The notes under the pieces are model-generated. The model ran no database searches and was not told the origin of the DNA. It saw only the letters and a list, made by a program, of their open reading frames with translations. Position numbers and translations under genes: made by a program. Below are positions 54,203-63,985 of a stretch of DNA of 64,000 nucleotides, in pieces. This DNA is from Blattamonas nauphoetae (taxonomy: Eukaryota; Preaxostyla; Oxymonadida). Within the stretch, counting starts at the first letter, position 1, and each line of letters begins with the position of its first letter. The stretch lies in NCBI GenBank assembly GCA_033064195.1, contig JARBJD010000093.1, positions 177,971 through 241,970 on the forward strand, given 5' to 3'.

Positions 54203-54561
54203 CAGTCAGCGAGGTAATTTGTATTTGGTGCTACTGGGTGTTTCAAAGGGTCAGATCACACCCTTTTCATCGAATCATATTAGATTAGTCTAGTGAATTC
54301 ATTGAAGTTCAATAAATGGTGGAGCGATATTGTATGCGTGAATTTAATGTCTAAAGAATCACCAGACGGAAAGGAGACAACAATTGCTTGATTCCGATCG
54401 AGTGTTAAAATGTTCATTTAAACGAGCTGATTAGTGAAGTGAAGTGTTCGTAATGTGAAAACTTTGATAAAAAAAGCTAATATTCATGTCATGTTGAAAT
54501 GAGCATGATCTGACCCTTTGAAAAACCCAGTAGCACATACTACCAATTACCTCGCTGACTG
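54203..54561. mobile_element. MITE 1 (359 bp, about 58-bp TIRs)
   Basis: Left end CAGTCAGCGAGGTAATTTG and right end the inverse, with inner matches to TGCTACTGGGT and TTTCAAAGGGTCAGATCA. AT flanks both ends (54201-54202, 54562-54563), the likely target duplication. No coding capacity. Confidence 0.8.
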
Positions 54562-54566
54562 ATGTA

Positions 54567-54921
54567 CAGGGTGGCCCAGAAGTAGTCTAACCGTATGGGT
54601 CGATCACTTTTCTTCGATCTTGCGCAATTGACCCCAATCGTCTTTCTCTTCTTTCCTATGCTTCAAAATTTCCCTTCTTTTCATTTCACAAGTGCTTCCT
54701 CGACTGTAGTCTCGATGGATCTCATGAAACGGGACTGACTCCGTTTTTTGAACACTCCTTTCTTGAGCGGACAAGGATTGTTGATCAACGAAACAGTGGT
54801 GAAAAGAAAAGAAGTGAAATTAAGAAGCATTGTAGTGAGGAGAAAGACGATTGGTGTCAACGGAATTTGTTCGACGAGAAGTGATCGACCCATAGGGTTA
54901 GACTACTTCTGGGCCACCCTG
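54567..54921. mobile_element. MITE 2 (355 bp, Tc1/mariner-like TIRs)
   Basis: Ends CAGGGTGGCCCAGAAGTAGT inverted at 54902-54921; TIRs run about 48 bp with one difference (CCGTATGGG versus CCCTATGGG). TA flanks both ends (54565-54566, 54922-54923). The CAGGGTGGCCCA end and TA target are typical of mariner-family elements. Non-coding. Confidence 0.85.
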
Positions 54922-55837
54922 TATACAAGTTGGCGGCGATGAATTCAGACGTTGGTGGACACTTGACGCATGATGAGGCAGAGAGAGTGTCGAAATAGGT
55001 GAGAATGAGTCGGCAGATGACGATCAGGTCTTCAGAGAACGAGGGAGGGACGGAAGGAGACGAGATAGAATCGGGAGCTTCTGAGAAACGGACAGTGACA
55101 AAATGAAGAAATGAAAGGAACAAACTCAGTCGAATGGTTTCTGTTTCATCAATCAGAACATCATTCATTGTCAATGAGGACCTCCAATCATTCCTTCTCC
55201 ATCGAGAATCCAATCCAATCACAGTCTCCACAAACCATTCCATGAACGTCTTGTTAAATAAGAGATGATGTTCACAAAATGTGGAAAGAGCACACAGTCC
55301 ATTCGATGATCCGTTTCTCCTCAATGACGTCGTTGACGAAAGTTGTTAACTCTTTCAGTTCTTCAGGCGACGATGTATGGAAAATTAGATCATCAACATT
55401 ATGAGAAATCTGAGTCATAATCCCTGAGAGAGTCGAGGGCAGACTGGTTGACGAGAAATGCATATTTATTCGTTTGACGGTTGAATTGAAAAAACTGGTG
55501 ATACGAGAAAGTATTGAGATCAATGTCGAAAAATGTGGATACATGTTCTTCAAAGAAGGTTTTGTGACTCGATTAACAGCTTGAAGTGAGAGTTTATCGA
55601 GAGGAGATGACAGTAGTTATAGAAGCGAACAGAGAACCAATCTGAAAAAGTCTTTGAAATCAAAACTAAAAGTCAACGCCGATTGACCAATTTTGAACCT
55701 TGTATTAAAAGGAATTTATGACATTTTGATGACATCAAAAAAGTGCCCTAAATTTGAAAATAATGGCCAAAAAATGACCTCGTGAAAAGTATCCTTTTTG
55801 AAGCTTTTTTTGAGTACTTTCCAAAAACAAAGTCGAT

Positions 55838-55871
55838 TTCTTTTTTTATTCAATTTTTTAATTTGGATAAA
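55838..55871 (+). promoter_or_regulatory. viral leader motif, plus-strand copy 1
   Basis: TTTTTTTATTCAATTTTTTA then GATAAA directly before ATG 55872. Looser than the minus-strand copies. Confidence 0.4.
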
Positions 55872-56366
55872 ATGAGTTGCGTATTAACACCAAATCAACT
55901 ACAGGAAATTTTGGACAAAGAAAATTTGAAGATGAAAGTTCCACCAACTCTCAATCGACAAGGAACAACATATCTCACATCGAGCACTTTCGAATATTAT
56001 CACGAAGATAAACCAGATGACATTTATCGAGTGTACTTACAGCGTTTTGTCAAAGGATCTAGACCACACACGAATCGCCAGAGATACATTCAAGTATCCA
56101 ATTGTTGCACGAAAGCAAAGTTTCTCGAGTCAATGAAAAATGAAAATTGTGAACTCATTTCTGAATACAAGTATGCTGATTCACTTGTCACATACCGGTA
56201 CGAAGGAGTTGAATGGAAAGTGATTCCCTCGAAATGGATGAAAGGATATCGAGCTCATAATTGTCAACGAAAACATTACACACAATCGTTTGTTGAAAAT
56301 GAACTGAAAAAAGAGAATTGTGAACTCATTGGAACATACACAAAGGTACTTGAGCCATTCAAATAG
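55872..56366 (+). CDS. viral zinc-finger-like repeat protein
   Basis: A frame of 164 residues from ATG 55872, immediately after the T-rich leader; the frame is open upstream to 55782 but that part is leader. It carries a repeated unit of about 50 residues with the core ENCELISEY...VTYRYEGVEW and NCELIGTY near the end. The unit resembles treble-clef repeats (tyrosine, then GHxW) found in large-virus and phage proteins, but most of the zinc-binding cysteines are replaced. The same unit starts the fibre-like gene at 58168 (ENCTLVSEYV...VTYVHEG). DNA binding or fibre-tip role is only a guess. Not recognised as a named family. Confidence 0.55.
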   Translation: MSCVLTPNQLQEILDKENLKMKVPPTLNRQGTTYLTSSTFEYYHEDKPDDIYRVYLQRFVKGSRPHTNRQRYIQVSNCCTKAKFLESMKNENCELISEYKYADSLVTYRYEGVEWKVIPSKWMKGYRAHNCQRKHYTQSFVENELKKENCELIGTYTKVLEPFK

Positions 56367-56369
56367 CGT

Positions 56370-58140
56370 GATTTACGAACAAAGAATGAGTATTTCGTTC
56401 GCTTGGATAATTGGCTGTATTTTGGAGACCGTCCTCACTTGAGAAAGTACCACGAAAGGTCATGAAAATACTGAAAATCTATTTTTGACCACAAATCAAG
56501 TGAAACCAATGTGAGAACCATTTCGAAAAATTCTGAAAAAAATTCTAAAATCTTGGGGACACTGTCGGTCATCGATCAAGACAATCCTGATCAAAATCGG
56601 TTGGGAATTCGTCGAACTGTGTACCGAACTTAGGTCCAAAAAGTGACGAAAAAGTCGATGTTCAGATTTCGCCACTATGAACACCTTTATGTCTCAAATT
56701 GTGTTCAAACACGTTCTAAAATTACGAAATTGATGTTGATAGGTGAAATTTTAGGAAAAAAGCACTTTTGAAAAAAAAGTTTGATCCGACCCCACAACAT
56801 ATTTTGAAAATGACAAAATTTTTAAGGAGGAGAAAGTGACGTCTCGCTCTTCTCCAACACGTCACTTTTCGCCCTCTGATGGTCTCAAAACATGTCAAAT
56901 CGATAGTGGACAGGTATTCGCGTCATTCGGTTCGGACGATCCTCGACACACGATCGTTTTCACAATTTTTTGTCAATTTTCATTTTACACGATTTTCCTT
57001 CAAACCACTTCACAATCGTACTAAAACAACCCTTTTTGAGAATTCTGGTTTTACATCACCTATAGTTCTCTCTGGAGAGTCGGTTTTTTGATCACACCTC
57101 TGACGTAACACTTGCACCAACATTTTGACACTATAGATTTTTTAATCTGAATTTCGTCACAAATCCTTCTTTCTCGCGGTATGAGTAAGGTGTGCCTGAA
57201 TTTTGAGGAGATTTTGTCGGATAGTTCTCCCATAAAGTCACTTTTTCATGTTTTCACTTCACAACTTTTGACCGTTTTTGTCACTTCAAAACCGACTGTA
57301 GTCCCTTTCATTTCATCACTTTCTCTCCCCATTTCACATATGATCTGTTCATCATTCCTCTTCATTTTGCTCAATTCACTTCCATTTTGTGGGCCGTTCT
57401 CACTTCACTAGCACATCATTTTAGTCAACTTTTCATCAACTTTTCACAAAAACAGAGTAAATGAAAGCGAAACAAGCATGAATGAAACGGGCAAGTATGA
57501 AACTGAGAGGGAAATTGACGATCGTGAAAACGGTGTGAAATGTGGCACCAATAGTGAAAATGTCGCTTGTGTTCCGGTTTTTCTCTCCAAAACAACGAAA
57601 ATGATTCAAAAATGTACGTGATATGATGAAGATTACGGAAAAATTCCGAGAACTGAAGTGAGCCGTTGAAAGTGAGATCTCGGTAAAAGTCCGGAATCTT
57701 CACTTAACCAAAATTAGTGTGAAACAGTTGAGAAAAAGTTTGAGCGAACTGAGAAAAAATGAAGTGGTTAAAAACGATTAACAATGAGAAAACGAAGACG
57801 GAAGTGAGACCAAAAATGAGATGGTAACGAATGAGAAACAAGTAACAATTCAACCAAAAATAGTTAGAACAGAGCTGAAATAAGATGAAAGTGAGAGTGA
57901 AATGATGAAGAATACATAAATGTGCAAAGATCTGCACCCGGTTGTGAATCGCTCAATAACTCTGCAAAAGTCCGGAATCTTCAAAAAACGAAGCACACCA
58001 TGATGATCCTGAGCACCAGAAGAATCAGAAACGCGACAAATCAGAACGAAACAAGCACTCTTGAGAATTGAGTGATCGAACCCATTGATCCTCGTTTCTG
58101 GTCAAAAATCCAAAACTGAGAAAACAACGAAAGACAATTT
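56370..58140. other. non-coding or decayed interior of the viral element
   Basis: No frame above 100 codons with coding character. A small plus-strand frame at 57480-57623 (NETGKYETEREIDDRENG...) is possible. The word TCCGGAATCTTCA recurs at 57688 and 57969. The rest is A/T-rich with many stops and may be a deleted or eroded gene. Confidence 0.35.
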
Positions 58141-58167
58141 ATTTTTGAATTTCTTAATTTGTATTAA
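58140..58167 (+). promoter_or_regulatory. viral leader motif, plus-strand copy 2
   Basis: TATTTTTGAATTTCTTAATT then GTATTAA directly before ATG 58168. Confidence 0.45.
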
Positions 58168-59224
58168 ATGAATCCAACTGCGATATACAAGGAAAGACGT
58201 CGAGTATGTTCAGAACAAGCTTTGATGGAATCAATGAGAGAAGAGAACTGTACGCTGGTCTCTGAGTATGTCAGAAATAATGTGCCGGTGACGTATGTTC
58301 ATGAGGGAATCAAGAATTTTAATTTCAATGAAAGAGCAAGCAGAAATGAATCGACAAAAATACAATTCACAAATGATTGAGAAAATGATTGATCATACTC
58401 TCTCGACAACAAACGATAATGCAGCAGTGATTGACTCACTTCACAAGACAACAGAAGCACAGCAGACAGCAATATCTTCAATACAGAAAGTGGTGAGTAC
58501 AAATGGATCGATCACTTGTTCAGCTGGTATTGCAACACCAACAATTGGAGGATTGATCAATGTGAATGGAGCGAAGTGGAACATATCAGAGGGATCACTT
58601 CCGAAGTATCCTGGAACATATCCAGCTTCAACATTTAAGTCTGGCATTTCAATTTCACAATCGCTTTCAGAAACTTCAGGAATTCAGTTCAATGGTGATG
58701 GCATAATTATGTGGTCACCATGCGATTCACCAGCATTGTATTACTACGATGAGGACACAGGTTCAGGAGTGTTTTCAATATCCACAACAGGAAGTTTGTC
58801 TCAGCTGTCAGACAGAAGAGTCAAAAGGAATATTGAACCATACCCCGATGTTCTTGAACAACTGAATAAAGTGGAAATCGTGCAGTATCAGTTCAACACA
58901 TTCGACTCGAAGATCAGCAAAGTGACGAAGCAAATTGAGAGCGAGACTGATGAAGAACACTTGAGGAACTGCAAAGAGAAATGTGAATGTTTGAAGAAGG
59001 AAAGTGAGAAGAAACACATTGGAGTGATTGCTCAACAGATCCAAGAAATATTCCCTGAAGTCGTGAATGATTCCAATCCAGATTGTCTTCAAGTTGATTG
59101 TGCAGAACTCTCCTGTTTTTGTATCAAAGCCATTCAGGAATTATGTTCAATTGTCGGACAACAACAGACGGTCATCAATGAACTAATCCAAAAATATAAT
59201 TCACTGACTAATACTCCAACATGA
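58168..59224 (+). pseudogene. viral fibre-like protein with C-terminal peptidase S74 domain (frame break near N terminus)
   Basis: From ATG 58168 the first about 50 residues are a zinc-finger-like unit (EENCTLVSEYVRNNVPVTYV) like that at 55872. The frame then slips by one base around 58310-58330 and continues to TGA 59222-59224. That second part has a helical stretch (MKEQAEMNRQKYNSQM, STTNDNAAVIDSLHKTTEAQ), a Gly/Ser/Thr-rich beta region, and a C-terminal intramolecular chaperone: LSDRRVKRNIEP (Ser-Lys catalytic pair in SDRRVK), VEIVQYQFNTF, HIGVIAQQIQEIFPEVV and an ending helix. S74 domains trimerise fibres or tailspikes and then cut themselves off. This fits a host-attachment fibre; its 3' end overlaps the opposite gene by 17 bp. 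The break may be decay or a sequencing error. Confidence 0.7.
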
Positions 59225-59618
59225 GATCAACCAGAAATTCATAATACTCCTTGATTATTTTTCCATTGATTGTCTCCGTTGTTTCCATCTCTATTGATTC
59301 ACCAGAACTGTCTTTGAACCAGATCTTCACAATTGATTGTCGAGTACTTAGTTCCCACTTCTTTCGCTTCGCAATCTGTTCGTTACAGAAAGCAACAAAC
59401 GAGTCATTAAATGCGTCAGTCTGAATCCAATCACCATGGATTGTTATGTGCTGAGGAATGTCTTTTGAGATGACAGTTGAGTTCCCAGTAATTTCTTCTC
59501 TCACATGGATGAGTTTGCAGTCGAGGAAGTGAACATATTTTTGGTTTCGAGAATTGGTAAAATCAGGAGGGAGTTGAGCAGTGTGAGAATTCTGAATTGA
59601 GAAATAACGTTTGACCAT
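59208..59618 (-). CDS. viral small beta-rich protein (136 aa)
   Basis: ATG 59618 is preceded by the T-rich leader. The strand pattern (KYVHFLDCKLIHVREEITG, HITIHGDWIQTDAF, QSIVKIWFKDSSGESIEMET, EFLVDLMLEY) suggests a compact beta fold, possibly a single jelly roll such as a penton or minor capsid protein. That is a guess from pattern, not a recognised family. It overlaps the end of the fibre-like gene and is adjacent to the capsid-like gene with about 30 bp between, so they form one leftward block. Confidence 0.5.
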   Translation of the reverse strand: MVKRYFSIQNSHTAQLPPDFTNSRNQKYVHFLDCKLIHVREEITGNSTVISKDIPQHITIHGDWIQTDAFNDSFVAFCNEQIAKRKKWELSTRQSIVKIWFKDSSGESIEMETTETINGKIIKEYYEFLVDLMLEY

Positions 59619-59650
59619 TTGTGATTTCTACAAAAATAAAATATTCAATT
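59619..59650 (-). promoter_or_regulatory. viral leader motif ahead of the 136-aa gene
   Basis: On the minus strand ATTTTATTTTTGTAGAAATC then ACAAATG. Confidence 0.5.
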
Positions 59651-61353
59651 TAATATCCTCTCTTCACTTCTTCATAAGCTTCTTGAAGTCGACGATCAAT
59701 GACATATCGCACTCGTGGTTGTCCATTCTCAATCCAGAACAACCAGTAAGTAGCCTGATGCAATGCCAAAATAGGTGGAGGAGGACCTTCTGGAGTTGAG
59801 GTGAAATATGGATCGAGTTCACCCTGATTGATCGGTGTTCCTCTGAAGACAATATTCACTGATTCTGCTGTTGAAATACCTTCTTCTCCACCAGCAATTT
59901 CACTTCGATCAGTTGGAACCATGAACGTGAAACTAGTAGCATCCGTTCCTGCTCTGGTTCTCTTGAACTCCTTTCCAAAACAGGTAGAATTGCGTGACAT
60001 ACAGATTGAATTCTCAAACTCTTCCGTCGCAGAACAACCGATAAAATCACCATTCACCATCATCATTTGATAGAACTCTGGCGAGAGTGTTGACATCGGG
60101 AAATTGGGAAAGTTGGATCCAAGCATTTCAAATAAACCAACGTAGTGAGGATTTCTGAAGACTGTACATTCATTTGGTCTTTCAGGGAATAAGCACATAA
60201 GATTCATGAGATTGTTGAGTTTGATACTGATGTTTGATCTCACTCCCATTGCTGTTGCTTGTGATTGAAATGATTGAGTATCTATTCTTTCAGCTTTCAG
60301 GACATACAGAGTCTTTGAATATGTGTTGAAGAGTGACTGCTTCGTTGCATCAGTGATTTGATATCCGTAACAAATCGAAGACACTGTATCTATCGAAGAT
60401 GAAAGAACAGTGGCTGTGAAGGATTTGGTTTTGATATATGAAATGTAAAATGAATTCACAGAAGGCATTATATTGTCATCGAATTGTAGTATTGGATTAC
60501 CAATTTGTGTAAATTCCTGTGTCAAATTTGAGTATTCTCCATCGAACATGAGACTCATTTGCCCTTCTGGTGCGAGACGAGGCTCGTCTTTATCTGGATA
60601 TCGATCTTTCATCATCTCAAGTGTTTTTCTTACAACAGTTGAAGTTCGAATGGGACAATATACAAGTGAATCAGTTGTCAAGTGAAATCGTAAACGTAAA
60701 TTACCAAAAATCGAATTTGGATACTGATCAAAGGTACTCAGTGGAAGGAGATTCACAAACGGAATAACCAGTGGAATTGTAAATGTGATTGTTTCCGGTA
60801 AATCTGAAGCACTCGAGCATAACGGTGTATAGTAGAATCCACACACCCTTGGATCCATTCTCTGAACATTTTCCCACAGACTGTAACAATGCTTCATGTT
60901 GTTTTTTTCTTCATACGACTTGAAAGTGTGATACAGAAATGATTCGTGAACATGATTATTCTGGAGTGTATTGTCAATAATGTTTCCTTTACTGTCAACC
61001 AGTCTCATGTCTCGAATGGCATCTGATGATGATTTGTAACCGTAGAACATTCCGTACAATCCAGCTGACTCTGAAGCATCCGCATCTGATGGAAATGTAT
61101 ATGGAACAGTAATCGTTAGATCGATACGCAAATGACTCTTCGCAAACTCAGTTACATCATGACCATCATAGCACAGTGGAACTTCAATCTCATCTCCAAT
61201 TCTGCATGGCATTGGAGGATTTGTTGGATGCACTTCTTGGATTGAGTAGATGTGAGGTTCTGAATCCCATTGTTTTGGCAAGTATGATTGCACTTCGATT
61301 TGCTCAATTAATGTCGATGTTGGTTTTGATTGATTAGATCTGAAACTTCTCAT
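59650..61353 (-). CDS. viral capsid-like protein 2 (intact, 567 aa)
   Basis: An uninterrupted frame from ATG 61353 (MRSFRSNQSKPTSTLIEQIE). Along its whole length it parallels the gene at 61417-63271: a charged-strand N half (RIGDEIEVPLCYDGHDVTEF), a block with SSSDAIRDMRLVDSKGN, a conserved KHCYSLWENVQRMDPRVCGF, IPLVIPFVNLLPLSTF, FGNLRLRFHLTTDSLVYCP, then a second half ending PPPPILALHQATYWLFW and NGQPRVRYV. Length, beta-rich pattern and two similar halves fit a double jelly-roll major capsid protein of the kind found in Polintons and related dsDNA viruses, but no motif proves it. It may be the main shell protein or a partner of the other copy. Confidence 0.6.
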   Translation of the reverse strand: MRSFRSNQSKPTSTLIEQIEVQSYLPKQWDSEPHIYSIQEVHPTNPPMPCRIGDEIEVPLCYDGHDVTEFAKSHLRIDLTITVPYTFPSDADASESAGLYGMFYGYKSSSDAIRDMRLVDSKGNIIDNTLQNNHVHESFLYHTFKSYEEKNNMKHCYSLWENVQRMDPRVCGFYYTPLCSSASDLPETITFTIPLVIPFVNLLPLSTFDQYPNSIFGNLRLRFHLTTDSLVYCPIRTSTVVRKTLEMMKDRYPDKDEPRLAPEGQMSLMFDGEYSNLTQEFTQIGNPILQFDDNIMPSVNSFYISYIKTKSFTATVLSSSIDTVSSICYGYQITDATKQSLFNTYSKTLYVLKAERIDTQSFQSQATAMGVRSNISIKLNNLMNLMCLFPERPNECTVFRNPHYVGLFEMLGSNFPNFPMSTLSPEFYQMMMVNGDFIGCSATEEFENSICMSRNSTCFGKEFKRTRAGTDATSFTFMVPTDRSEIAGGEEGISTAESVNIVFRGTPINQGELDPYFTSTPEGPPPPILALHQATYWLFWIENGQPRVRYVIDRRLQEAYEEVKRGY

Positions 61354-61384
61354 TTATAGAAAAATAAAAAAATACAATATCATT
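61354..61384 (-). promoter_or_regulatory. viral leader motif ahead of capsid-like gene 2
   Basis: On the minus strand ATTGTATTTTTTTATTTTTC then TATAAATG; among the clearest copies. Confidence 0.6.
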
Positions 61385-61416
61385 ATTTTCTTTTAATGAT
61401 TTCAATTTGGAATAAT

Positions 61417-63271
61417 TCATAAATCTTTGTGCAACGCTTTCAATGTGTGATTCGGATAGTACTCAACTTTTGGTTCACCATTGCTGTATCGTAATACCCA
61501 CCACGTTGTTGCAGTTGTGGCTAATATTGGTGCTGGAGGATGTGTAAATGTTGTCATATCACCACCACTTTGACTCGGATTGTAGACATTGTAGTATGTG
61601 TCAAGATTACCTTGATAAATCGGATGTGATCTCAATGTGACTGCAGCATTCACACCTCTGGAACTGATCGAATCATTGCAGTTCGTTGGACAACCACTAC
61701 GTTGAGTTGGGAAGCACAGAAGGAAGTCAGTATTGTCATGAACTGGACGAACTCTTGTCATCGTTTCATTGGGATATGTTCCGTCACCAGTGAGTTTCTC
61801 TTCAACGAGAGAATCCGTTAGTGACCGCTCCAAATCATCTGGAACAGCTAGGTACGAATCGAGATTGAGAGTTGATAATGCAAACTGATAGAAGCGAGCT
61901 CCAATAGTTGTCGTTGGTTGTTCTGGATAATACCTGTTTTGCAAAGTCACTTGGATGTTCTTCTGCATTGGATTGTGGAAGCAAGTGACTTCATTGTCGT
62001 AATGACGAAAGAGGAGCATAATATCCTTTGCATTCACCACTACCATTTGCTGAGTACAATCAATTCCCTGTTGCCGTTGGCGTCTTCTGAAATGGATAGA
62101 ATGAGATCTTTTCTGCTGGAATTGTTCCAGGACGATTTGTGTACATCTGCTTCAGATTCTTTATCGCACCATCTTTCATTTTGTATCCAACACTCATGCA
62201 ATACACATCATCAATCCGATAATTTGTGACGTTTAATGAGATGTACTGATCCACATATTCTGGTTCTGTTGTCACGACATTGGCTGTTGAGCAAACTATG
62301 TCTTTTGTTACTGTTGGTTGCTGAAATGATTGACCAATTTGAACAAAGTTCTTGGTGCATGAGGTTCTGAGATTGTTCAGAAAATATGGACGATGTTGAA
62401 TACAATTGAGAATTGCTGCTTTAATCGTTAGTGCTGATGCTGTTCCAGTGACGAGTGATGATAGTGTATCTTTCAAAGTGAGTTCAGGATTAACAGAACA
62501 ACAAACAAACGCATCTTCATTCATGTGAACACTCAATTTCAAATCGCCAAAGAGACATTTTGGATAGTCAGTCATCCCTGAGAATATCAGAAGATCTTCA
62601 AGATTAATCGACACACGAATTGGCACATCAATAGTGTCTTGAAACACTCCTGTTCCGGACGTCGTTGTAAAATCCGAAAGTGGAATATAAACACCAGCAA
62701 CCGATTCATCATGATTCCAAGCATTCTGCCAAGGTGTGTGACAATGTTTTCGATTCTCCAATTGACTCTTCGGTTTTATCATATTGTAGATGTGAGACTC
62801 CATTGAGACATCATTGTTTGTTGTGCTAATGATTCTCTGATTGTTGTGAAGAACAGTAAGGTCACGAAAGATTGATGCAGAATGCTTGAGTCCAACGAAG
62901 ATGAAGATTCTCTCATTCATGTACGATCCAACCTTACCAGCTGTAGTTTGCCAATTATTGACTTTCAGTGTCGCTGTCATTGTGAACGTGATAAACGAAT
63001 CATCAATTTGACAAATGTCCTGATTACCAGTCAGTGGAATGATTATCTCTTGTCCTGTGTAGAATCGTGCATTCTCTGATGGTTTCAATTCCTGAATCGA
63101 AGTACTGTGTGCTCCATCATTCATGAGGTAATTAATGTGATGTTCGGACATCAGTTGCTGTTGAATTTGACCCATGTCATCTCTTGTGTATTCTATCCTT
63201 CCTGTGGTATTTCCAGTCAATGATGATGCTCCAGTTCTTTTGTTTGTCAGATGTGTTAAATGTGAGTTCAT
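61417..63271 (-). pseudogene. viral capsid-like protein 1 (about 610 aa, one frame break at about 62055)
   Basis: From ATG 63271 the first part runs 403 codons to a TGA at 62060-62062. The second part (210 codons, internal ATG 62046) continues in another frame over the same homology: the joint falls opposite residues 355-375 of the intact relative at 59650, so one gene was split by a one-base shift. Matching blocks: RFYTGQEIIIPLTGNQD, SIFRDLTVLHNNQRIIS, KHCHTPWQNAWNHDESVAGV, LFGDLKLSVHMNEDAFVCCS; then AKDIMLLFRHYDNEVTCFHN and a C terminus with PPAPILATTATTWWVLRYSN. It is about 20-40 residues longer than its relative. A capsid role follows from that relative and is equally provisional. The break sits in an ordinary, non-homopolymer context. 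Confidence 0.6.
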
Positions 63272-63300
63272 TTTAACAAAAATAAAAAATTACATTTATG
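63272..63300 (-). promoter_or_regulatory. viral leader motif ahead of capsid-like gene 1
   Basis: On the minus strand ATGTAATTTTTTATTTTTGT then TAAAATG. Confidence 0.6.
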
Positions 63301-63312
63301 CTTTAACTCTAG

Positions 63313-63612
63313 TTACTTTTTCTTTTTTGGTTTCTTCGCTTTCGGCTTCAGCTTTTCTTCTAGTCTCAGTATTTCTCCTCTGAGTTTATTCTCAACTGCT
63401 GTGTTTCCTTCATTGATTGCTTGCTCGTATTGTGCCATCTTTTCTGCGTGGATTTGCTGATCCGATTTCACATCTGGTATCATTTCAATTCCTGTCTGTG
63501 CTACCTTTGAAATCAGAGGCCCTACAAATGGAATGAGATTCAGAAATGGAGCTCCAACTCTGAGTATGTTTTTGCCAACTGCTGCTAATTTTGACAACCA
63601 ACCTGGTGCCAT
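63313..63612 (-). CDS. viral small MAPG protein with basic tail (99 aa)
   Basis: ATG 63612 follows the leader motif, although the frame is open further upstream. The N terminus (MAPGWLSKLAAVGKNIL) is amphipathic, then a hydrophobic hairpin-like segment (VGAPFLNLIPFVGPLIS), a charged helix (AENKLRGEILRLEEKLK-like) and a Lys-rich end (KPKAKKPKKKK). Short amphipathic or membrane-active proteins with basic tails occur beside capsid genes in adenovirus- and Polinton-type viruses (pVI/pX roles); this is an analogy. The next gene starts with the same MAPG. Confidence 0.6.
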   Translation of the reverse strand: MAPGWLSKLAAVGKNILRVGAPFLNLIPFVGPLISKVAQTGIEMIPDVKSDQQIHAEKMAQYEQAINEGNTAVENKLRGEILRLEEKLKPKAKKPKKKK

Positions 63613-63640
63613 TTTAGGAAAATAAAAATATTCGAATACT
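63613..63640 (-). promoter_or_regulatory. viral leader motif ahead of the 99-aa MAPG gene
   Basis: On the minus strand TTCGAATATTTTTATTTTCC then TAAAATG. Confidence 0.6.
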
Positions 63641-63649
63641 AGTGAATTA

Positions 63650-63957
63650 TTATCCTTTGAATTGAATTTTGGAATTTGACGAGAGTGGCAAATCGTCATT
63701 GGAGTATCGTCCATTTCGAGGTGGTTCGTACTCAATCATCTGTGGTTTTTGTGGACGATTGATCACCTTATTTTGTTGATAAACGTCCATCATTCCTCCT
63801 AATCCATTGAGTATTCCACCCGCGGTTTGTCCAAATTTACTGTTCGTTTGAGAGAGTAATCCACCACCGACTTGAAGTAATGTTGGAGCTAGAGGTTTGA
63901 TGAATTGAAAGAATTGCTTGCCGATATTTTGAGTTTGTTGAAACTTCCTGGTGCCAT
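63650..63957 (-). pseudogene. viral second MAPG protein, frame broken after codon 4
   Basis: ATG 63957 starts MAPG, but the frame closes 22 codons later. Shifted by one base just after MAPG, a frame is open for about 97 more codons to the TAA at 63650-63652. It has Gln/Phe-rich start (QNIGKQFFQFIKPLAP), a Gly-rich segment (LLQVGGGLLSQTN, GGILNGLGGMMD) and a polar tail. Same start and size class as its neighbour suggests a related small capsid-associated protein. Single-base loss or gain, or a read error, would explain the break. Confidence 0.5.
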
Positions 63958-63985
63958 TTATAGAAAATAAAAATACAATTCATTT
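63958..63985 (-). promoter_or_regulatory. viral leader motif ahead of the second MAPG gene
   Basis: On the minus strand GAATTGTATTTTTATTTTCT then ATAAATG; almost identical to the copy at 61354. Confidence 0.6.

Larger units (their letters stand above)
51530..55613 (-). pseudogene. large helical-repeat-like gene interrupted by two MITEs
   Basis: Minus-strand exons: 55296 to about 55613, 53839-55249, 51814-53801 and 51530-51782, with introns of 46, 37 and 31 bp. The second exon holds the insertions at 54203-54561 and 54567-54921. Removing each with one copy of its flanking dinucleotide (AT and TA) gives an unbroken frame (EFIAANLYTSIISHFVETGD); unremoved, stops follow at once. The uninterrupted product would be about 1060 residues, mostly amphipathic helices (LCQLVPPKQCITNIEQFMEG, AYSLLVHLISNLE), armadillo/HEAT-like, with a Ser-rich stretch near SLSNQPSSNSSFPSLPSKQE. 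The 5' end is unresolved: the frame is open to 55613 without a convincing ATG (55553 is the first), and the viral element begins just beyond, so the start may be lost. Function unknown. Confidence 0.6.
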
